From Tessaracoccus sp. MC1865 (GTDB lineage: Bacteria > Actinomycetota > Actinomycetes > Propionibacteriales > Propionibacteriaceae): 64,000 nt of DNA. Location of the stretch: NCBI RefSeq assembly GCF_017815535.1, contig NZ_CP072596.1:2697614-2761613 (forward strand), written 5' to 3'. Every line of letters begins with the position of its first letter. Position 1 is the first letter of the stretch. The notes under the pieces were generated by a model. The model searched no databases. It was not told the DNA's origin and saw only the letters and a program-made list of their open reading frames with translations. A program made the translations under genes and the position numbers. This document shows, piece by piece, positions 59,168-64,000 of the stretch.

Positions 59168-61249
59168 TCACACGCGCATGTCGTCGTGCAGCCGCACGCT
59201 GCTCAGCTCGATCGAGCCGTCGTTGCACACCCAGTAGTGCAGCCGTCGGGCGCTCGGGGCGTTGACCTGCAGGCTCACGCGCCACGCCGTCTCCCCACCG
59301 GGGCGCACCAATGACGGGGCGTCGCCACCCTCTCCGGTGCGCAACTGATGCCGCCCGCGGGAGGTGAGCTCCGCGTCGAGGCCGGTGAGCACGTGGACCA
59401 GCACTTCTACCACTTTGTCACGCGAGACGCCTTCAACTTCCGCCACGGTGGCGAAGAAGTGGTCGCTGTACCTCCACTTCTTTAGGCGCCTGACGCGCTT
59501 CTCCGATGGAGTCGTCATCAGGGCCCAGGCGTGGCGGATCTCGAAGTCCAGTTGGTCGGCGTCGTTGTCGAATAGGCGCGCGTTCTCGCTGACCTGAGCG
59601 TGCTTGCGTCTCAGTCGCTTCTCCGCGTCGCGCAGCGCGGCGCGGGCGTTCTGGAGCTGGGCACCCAACTCCTCGACGCGGCGCTCCGTGGCGCGGAGCC
59701 GCTTCACCAACTGGGCGCGCTCACGCTGGCCAGCGTCGCTCAGATCCCCCGGCTCGTCGGGATGGTCGTCAGCGGCGGGATCCTCGGGCGCGGGTTCCTG
59801 CGGCACCAACCAAGGGGGGCCGCCCACCAGGATCGACGGTGCGGGCACCGCCTCCGATGGGTCGCCGGCGTCGAGTAGCGAGAGCATCCACTCGCCGCCG
59901 TCGACCTGGCCCAGCCACAGGGGCACGACATCGCCCACCGCGACCAGCGACGACACCGCCGCCCGCTCGTCGCCTAGGTCCTCGGCTGCGACCCGCCGGA
60001 TATCTCCGGGAAACAGTTCCACGTCACAGCCCGCCTGATCGACTGCGGCGACGCGCGCGAGGATGGTGTCACCGTCACGGTAGCCAGCCACCGCCTCCGC
60101 TGCCGAACGCGTGGCCTCGCGTAGGTCCACCCGGCGCGACTCCGGGTCCAGTAGACCGGTGATTTCCATTCCCTTGCAGAACAGCCGCTCGGCGGGTAAG
60201 CCAGGTAGCACAAGTTCCGGCCACAGCACCGCCGACGAATCGCCGGGGACGGACACGATTCCGCGGTCGCCTGCCACGCCTTGCACAATGCCCTCCACCA
60301 TTCGGGCTTCGGCGGGACCGCTGGCGAGCGTCAGACCTCCCCGAGCCGCCATCGACATGGCGTCCGAGATCAACTGCCTGGTGACCTCCACCTTGTCGGC
60401 CAAGCTATAGGCGAAGCGCAGTGGGGAGAGGTATGGGTCTCGGGTCCACTCGTCGCCTATCGGGTAGACCCGCGAGGCACCGCCGTAAACCTGGCACAGG
60501 TCCGGCACTTGCCCACTGAATGTCCAGCTGGCCTCTGCCGTCGTGATCTCCGCGACATCCGCCAGCCCCGCGAGATCATTGCGCAATGAATCCAGGTCTA
60601 CGAAGGCGGCGGGGGCGCCCGTCGCCCTGGTGACCACGACGACGGGCCGGGGCCGCTGCGCGCTCACGAGGTGCTGGGCCAGGGAAGCGGCCGCAGCCGC
60701 CGTGTCCACCTGCACCAGGTGCGTGGCCGGTTGCGCCGGCTTCTCCGCTTGCACCGAGGGGTACTGCGGTCCAAGACGCCGCGCCGGGCGCGGTACCGGC
60801 GTCGCGAGTGGCGCGGGGGGAGCCGATGGCAGCGAAGCGTTGGACCAGGCCGCGTCGAGCGCGGCCCGGATGTCCCTCTCGATCAGGCCAGGCTGGGCTC
60901 TGCGCTCCTCCGCGCTGCGCGCCAGCCGAAGGGGCACGCCCATAGGATTGATCTCCCAAGAGTCGCCCGGCGGGTAGACGCGGCAGGCGCCGAGGAACGC
61001 TCCACGCTCCTTGCCCACTGCATCCGACAGCGCGAAGGTGTGCTGCTTCGCGGGGAGGGTCACCACATCGATACGACGCCCGAATTTCTTCTCGAGCCCG
61101 GCGGCCGACACGAACGGCGCCGCCTCCCCATCCGCAACAGTGAGAACTACGACCGGACGTGTGCGAGAGGTCGAGCGGAGGTAGTCAACAAAGAGAGCGA
61201 CGTCCAACGTGTCACGCAAGCCCACAGGCCCAATTGTTGGAAACTGCAC
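59168..61249 (-). CDS. Multidomain protein of unknown function (duplicated N-domain, S1-like, coiled coil, C-terminal module)
   Basis: 693 residues, probably cytoplasmic. Two copies of one domain occupy about 12-131 and 184-303; each has RPVVVxT near its start and RVYPxGDxW with PLRxA near its end (RVYPPGDSW at 90-98, RVYPIGDEW at 260-268). An S1/OB-like stretch follows at about 390-460 (GDTILARVAAVDQAGCDVEL, VGDVVPLWLG). A coiled coil spans about 506-556 (RVEELGAQLQNARAALRDAE). The C-terminal module (564-693) ends ARRLHYWVCNDGSIELSSVR then LHDDM. I cannot name the family. Start is GTG 61249 with AAGGAGG 5 nt upstream; longer starts to 61315 are less supported. Confidence 0.8.
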   Translation of the reverse strand: MQFPTIGPVGLRDTLDVALFVDYLRSTSRTRPVVVLTVADGEAAPFVSAAGLEKKFGRRIDVVTLPAKQHTFALSDAVGKERGAFLGACRVYPPGDSWEINPMGVPLRLARSAEERRAQPGLIERDIRAALDAAWSNASLPSAPPAPLATPVPRPARRLGPQYPSVQAEKPAQPATHLVQVDTAAAAASLAQHLVSAQRPRPVVVVTRATGAPAAFVDLDSLRNDLAGLADVAEITTAEASWTFSGQVPDLCQVYGGASRVYPIGDEWTRDPYLSPLRFAYSLADKVEVTRQLISDAMSMAARGGLTLASGPAEARMVEGIVQGVAGDRGIVSVPGDSSAVLWPELVLPGLPAERLFCKGMEITGLLDPESRRVDLREATRSAAEAVAGYRDGDTILARVAAVDQAGCDVELFPGDIRRVAAEDLGDERAAVSSLVAVGDVVPLWLGQVDGGEWMLSLLDAGDPSEAVPAPSILVGGPPWLVPQEPAPEDPAADDHPDEPGDLSDAGQRERAQLVKRLRATERRVEELGAQLQNARAALRDAEKRLRRKHAQVSENARLFDNDADQLDFEIRHAWALMTTPSEKRVRRLKKWRYSDHFFATVAEVEGVSRDKVVEVLVHVLTGLDAELTSRGRHQLRTGEGGDAPSLVRPGGETAWRVSLQVNAPSARRLHYWVCNDGSIELSSVRLHDDMRV

Positions 61250-61427
61250 TGAATCCTCCTTCGGCTGTTTCTCCATCGTGACCGCTGCCACTGACAGCGG
61301 TGCGGATTTGTTCAATCTGCCCGGCCAAGTGAGCGTTATCGACGAGCCATTTCGGTCATCCGAACCCCCGCAACTGTCGGACCTCCGCCATAGATAGAAA
61401 GGGTCGGATCAGCTGAGAGGCAGACAA

Positions 61428-61496
61428 ATGACATCTCTCACCATCACCCGCGACAAGGTGCTGAAGTGGCGCGATCGCTGGAGCCAGGAGACCTGA
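61428..61496 (+). CDS. Possible 22-aa leader peptide
   Basis: ATG at 61428 with GAGAGG 7 nt upstream encodes MTSLTITRDKVLKWRDRWSQ plus ET, then TGA. It overlaps the next gene (start 61466) in another frame. Either a short upstream peptide that couples translation, or the 5' end of a gene with a frameshift. Confidence 0.35.
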   Translation: MTSLTITRDKVLKWRDRWSQET

Positions 61497-61786
61497 GAAT
61501 CATCGGCACAGAACTCGACAGAGTGGGAGCCGTCACGTTCAGGTCCATGAATCACACGTACGTCGCATGCCGGACGGAGGCGGGACGAGTGGCCTGCCGG
61601 ATCTACCCCGGCTACGTCGACTTCCCGAAGGGATATGTCCCCACGGACCTGGCCGGGAACGGAACCTGGCGAACCCTGTCCACCTTCCAGAACAGCTCAC
61701 AGGCTGGATCGCTAGAGATTGCAGAGGCATGCCCCCACTGTTTGACCCGGCTGCCTCTGTCCGGGGTGTGCGGCTGCCCGGACTGA
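61466..61786 (+). CDS. Small hypothetical protein with C-terminal Cys motif
   Basis: 106 residues from GTG 61466 (AAGGTG 5 nt upstream). ARSLEPGDLRIIGTELDRVG starts it, and the C-terminus CPHCLTRLPLSGVCGCPD has four Cys in a CxxC...CxC layout typical of small zinc-binding tails. No family recognised. An internal ATG at 61547 is a weaker alternative start. Overlapped at its 5' end by the 22-codon ORF. Confidence 0.5.
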   Translation: MARSLEPGDLRIIGTELDRVGAVTFRSMNHTYVACRTEAGRVACRIYPGYVDFPKGYVPTDLAGNGTWRTLSTFQNSSQAGSLEIAEACPHCLTRLPLSGVCGCPD

Positions 61787-61912
61787 TCTGCGGGGTTCTC
61801 GGCCGCCCCGCCGGGCCTCGAGGTTCTGCGACGCTGTAGCGGCCGCCGTTATGGACCCGCTCCGGGGACCCCTTCTCGGAGCGGCCCCGATCCGCAGAGA
61901 GCGTATCCCGTG

Positions 61913-62767
61913 TCACGACGTGCTGGGTGTATCCCTGATCTGCTCCAGGGTCCGTGGCGCCCCCCGCTGCCAACCGCCCTCCCTCGAGGGCGTGAACAGG
62001 TCGACGCCACCGGTCAGCCCGCCACCACCTTCGCCTTCGCAGACGTCGCAGCCGAAGGCGTCCAGCAGCAGCGCGCGGTGCTGGCTCCAGAAGTACGCGG
62101 CCGTGATCGACGAGCTCGTCCACGGTCCCCCGTACATCTTGCAAACCCCATCGGCTCCGCACCGCAGCGGACAGCCGGTGCGCGCCGGGGCCAACTGAAC
62201 CGCGACCGGTTCGTCTCCTCCGACGTCAACGCCCTCCCGCGTGGCGAGCGGGGTCAGCCCACTGGAATCCCACCGAAAGACGAAGTCCTGACCGTGGAAG
62301 AAGGCCGTGGAGAGCGCCTCTTCCTCGTCGATGCCCTTCACCACGGCACCCTTCTCCACCCACTGACGATTCGGCGAGCTCGACACGCTCGGCACCCAGT
62401 CCTCACCCTGATACTCCAACCTCCAGTACAGCCCGCCCAGCGTGGCAGCATCCTCATCCGGCATCGTCAGCCGACCGAAGGCGTGGTTCCCCGACACGAC
62501 GAACACCGGCCCGCACCCCTCGCCGAACAGAGCCTCCGGGCCGTGGGTCTCCGCACCGGGCGTGGGCACCACGTCGACGGGGGACTCATCGCTCCCGTTC
62601 GGCCAGATCCGGATGACCGTCTGGCGGTAGGACTCCACCACGGGCACCGAGGGCCGGCGCCGCAGGACTTTCCCGTAGTCAGGGTCAGTGCGGTGTGGCG
62701 CTCGGGGGACCGAGATCTGGTCCTCCGGGAAGGAACCCTCACCGGGACGAAGTGGCAACGGCGACAT
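61913..62767 (-). CDS. Hypothetical protein, 284 aa
   Basis: ATG 62767 with GAGGAG 7 nt upstream. Visible segments: PVVESYRQTVIRIWPNGSDE, FVVSGNHAFGRLTMPDEDAA, GLYWRLEYQGEDWVPSV and a cysteine-bearing C-terminal region (CPLRCGADGVCKMYGG, FGCDVCEGEG). No signal peptide or membrane helix. No family recognised. The length, ribosome site and coding-like codon use support a real gene. A 20-bp inverted repeat lies just upstream of its ribosome site. Confidence 0.6.
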   Translation of the reverse strand: MSPLPLRPGEGSFPEDQISVPRAPHRTDPDYGKVLRRRPSVPVVESYRQTVIRIWPNGSDESPVDVVPTPGAETHGPEALFGEGCGPVFVVSGNHAFGRLTMPDEDAATLGGLYWRLEYQGEDWVPSVSSSPNRQWVEKGAVVKGIDEEEALSTAFFHGQDFVFRWDSSGLTPLATREGVDVGGDEPVAVQLAPARTGCPLRCGADGVCKMYGGPWTSSSITAAYFWSQHRALLLDAFGCDVCEGEGGGGLTGGVDLFTPSREGGWQRGAPRTLEQIRDTPSTS

Positions 62768-62780
62768 GAAAGAACTCCTC

Positions 62781-62800
62781 GTTCCAGGTCTCGCTGGAAC
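62781..62800. promoter_or_regulatory. Inverted repeat upstream of the 284-aa gene
   Basis: GTTCCAG (62781-62787) and CTGGAAC (62794-62800) form a perfect 7-bp inverted repeat with a 6-nt spacer, directly upstream of the minus-strand ribosome site. Could be an operator or a 5'-UTR hairpin. Confidence 0.45.
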
Positions 62801-63276
62801 GAGACCGCATGACCTCGACGGCTGTGGAGGCCGGGTCTTCCTCGGAGGGCACCGGAGCGGTTACCGGTTGCCGTGCGACCATTCCGAGGGATTGGGGCCG
62901 CATCTCTTAACCCACCAGGGAGTATGGCACAGCACCCCGACAGAGTGTCCAGAACCACGTTTCGCGGCCGCTTCAGACCCGTCAGATGGATACATCCCCT
63001 CCGCGAGAAATTGTCGGAGCCCCCCTCTACATTGATTGCTAAAGAACCAGTGCAACAAGACACTGAACGGCAGCTCGGCGATCTGCGGCAAGCCACAGAA
63101 GCAGCCCTTTTCAGACAGGCCCTGGACAAGCCCTTACTTGGGCCCCTGCATCGGTTCTGGACACCTGTGAAGAGAACCACGCAGACCTAGGAGGGAGGCG
63201 GCTGAGAACGGCAGCACATTCTGCGCGGTTTGCGTCTCTTGCTCAACCCATCAACCACCTTCCTGGAAAGAACCAT
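62801..63276. other. No gene recognised
   Basis: About 475 nt. Short frames on both strands have no ribosome sites or recognisable motifs. The segment is less GC-rich than the genes around it. The right end carries GGAAAG before the gene at 63277. Confidence 0.45.
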
Positions 63277-63723
63277 ATGACGAAGACCCAGACGCCCACT
63301 CTCGATGAGATCGCCGCCCACGGGAATCGTGGCCACCACCACGGATATCAACGCAACAACAACGACATCCTCTGCATGGACGGCACGGTCATCTCGGTGA
63401 TTGCAGGAAACGGCACCTGGTCGAAACCGACTCCCGCCTTCTGCCTGTGCGCGACCGGTGAGGGTGACGGCACCGTGCAGGGGACCGACGGCGTCGTCGA
63501 CTGCGACTATCCAGGCCCCTATGACTACGTGGAGGTCCGCACGGACCATCCCGAACTGACCGACTCCGGTGAACTGAAATGCTTCGGTATCCCGGTTGAG
63601 GACCTGCGCGCCTGGGTCATCCAGCACGGTGGAGAGTTCCGTGTCACCCAGGCCGCGGAAGCAATCCTTCGCCCCCTGACAGAGCCGGGCAATCCCCACC
63701 CACCTGAGGAAGTGAAACCATGA
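63277..63723 (+). CDS. Hypothetical protein, 148 aa
   Basis: MTKTQTPTLDEIAAHGNRGH then HHGYQRNNNDILCMDG, VISVIAGNGTWSKPTPAFCL and GELKCFGIPVEDLRAWVIQH. The N-terminus is His/Asn-rich and polar; four Cys are spread through the middle. No family recognised. GGAAAG lies 8 nt before the ATG. Its stop overlaps the next start (ATGA), so the two genes are coupled. Confidence 0.6.
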   Translation: MTKTQTPTLDEIAAHGNRGHHHGYQRNNNDILCMDGTVISVIAGNGTWSKPTPAFCLCATGEGDGTVQGTDGVVDCDYPGPYDYVEVRTDHPELTDSGELKCFGIPVEDLRAWVIQHGGEFRVTQAAEAILRPLTEPGNPHPPEEVKP

Positions 63724-64000
63724 CTAAGTTTCTCGGCACGAGCCGGTATCACAGCCGCTCCGTGCAGCCCGACGGCACCACCACCGAGTACGACATCACC
63801 GAATGCGACTCAGCCTTCAGCATCACCGCCACCAACGACGCGGGAGAACCCCAGACCCGCGACCTCGGAGCCTTGAGCGGCGGGCTCGTCGAGGCCCTCC
63901 AGTACAACCCAGCGCTCCTGCGCGTCGGCGCGGGTTTCACGGACATCACCACCAACGGCGGGGTCGGCCTGCACGAGCTCCTCGGCATGCTCGTCGTCGA
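63720..64000 (+). CDS. Hypothetical protein, cut by window edge
   Basis: ATG at 63720 overlaps the preceding stop. The visible 93 residues begin MTKFLGTSRYHSRSVQPDGT, continue TEYDITECDSAFSITATNDA and GGLVEALQYNPALLRVGAGF, and run off the end of the window. The start MTK echoes the preceding gene. No family recognised. Confidence 0.55.
   Translation, partial: MTKFLGTSRYHSRSVQPDGTTTEYDITECDSAFSITATNDAGEPQTRDLGALSGGLVEALQYNPALLRVGAGFTDITTNGGVGLHELLGMLVV

Overview
The window comes from a high-GC Gram-positive bacterium. It carries crgA next to a DUF881 gene, actinobacterial rRNA features, many leaderless promoters (TAnnnT 6-8 nt before the start codon) and a dense set of sugar ABC transporters. 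I infer an actinomycete, most likely a member of the Propionibacteriaceae; a genus such as Tessaracoccus is only a guess. Most of the window is ordinary chromosome; the last 7 kb is more accessory in character.

Layout. 1-4.6 kb: xylose/multiple-sugar (MmsAB/GguAB-like) ABC transporter genes, a divergent ROK repressor and an orphan ABC ATPase. 4.6-8.6 kb: LacI regulator divergent from a secreted GH32 fructanase. 8.7-12.6 kb: DUF881, crgA, HAD phosphatase, YbjQ-like protein and lysS. 12.7-18.4 kb: EamA transporter, sugar ABC transporter (binding protein and two permeases) and a cytoplasmic (alpha/alpha)6 glycosidase. 18.5-24.7 kb: an ebgA-ebgC-APC transporter operon, like the E. coli ebg locus, divergent from a LacI regulator. 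The same CG-centred palindrome occurs in the promoters of the 12.7 kb operon, of ebgA and of that LacI gene, which ties them into one putative regulon. 24.7-31.5 kb: DUF2218, a RibD-like reductase, nrtR divergent from nadABC, a DUF4031-HD fusion and an O-methyltransferase. 31.7-35.1 kb: small ORFs, secreted proteins and a PIG-V-like membrane protein. 35.1-40.9 kb: ribokinase, transaldolase, a Cys-rich protein, a PQQ-type propeller protein, a cytidylate-kinase-like protein and a lipoprotein.

40.98-46.6 kb: a complete rrn operon on the minus strand (16S-23S-5S) with two near-identical tandem promoters and a strong terminator. Just upstream lies a short fragment resembling the C-terminus of ThiC, then a NERD-domain protein. 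48.1-56.4 kb: a ROK regulator followed by binding protein, two permeases, a YicI-type alpha-xylosidase and a GH1 beta-glucosidase, which together suggest use of xyloglucan-derived oligosaccharides. 57.0-57.7 kb: frameshifted remnants of a GH29 alpha-L-fucosidase joined to the tail of a TPP-enzyme E1. 58.0-64 kb: poorly known proteins, including a 693-residue multidomain protein with a duplicated N-terminal domain, an S1-like domain, a coiled coil and a conserved C-terminal module.

Working together, the genes describe a carbohydrate scavenger: secreted fructanase, importers for oligosaccharides, cytoplasmic glycosidases (beta-galactosidase, alpha-xylosidase, beta-glucosidase) and pentose-phosphate entry (ribokinase, transaldolase), each under LacI or ROK control. 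No CRISPR array, transposase, integrase or tRNA gene was seen. No clearly novel system is proven; the least explained segment is 58-64 kb.
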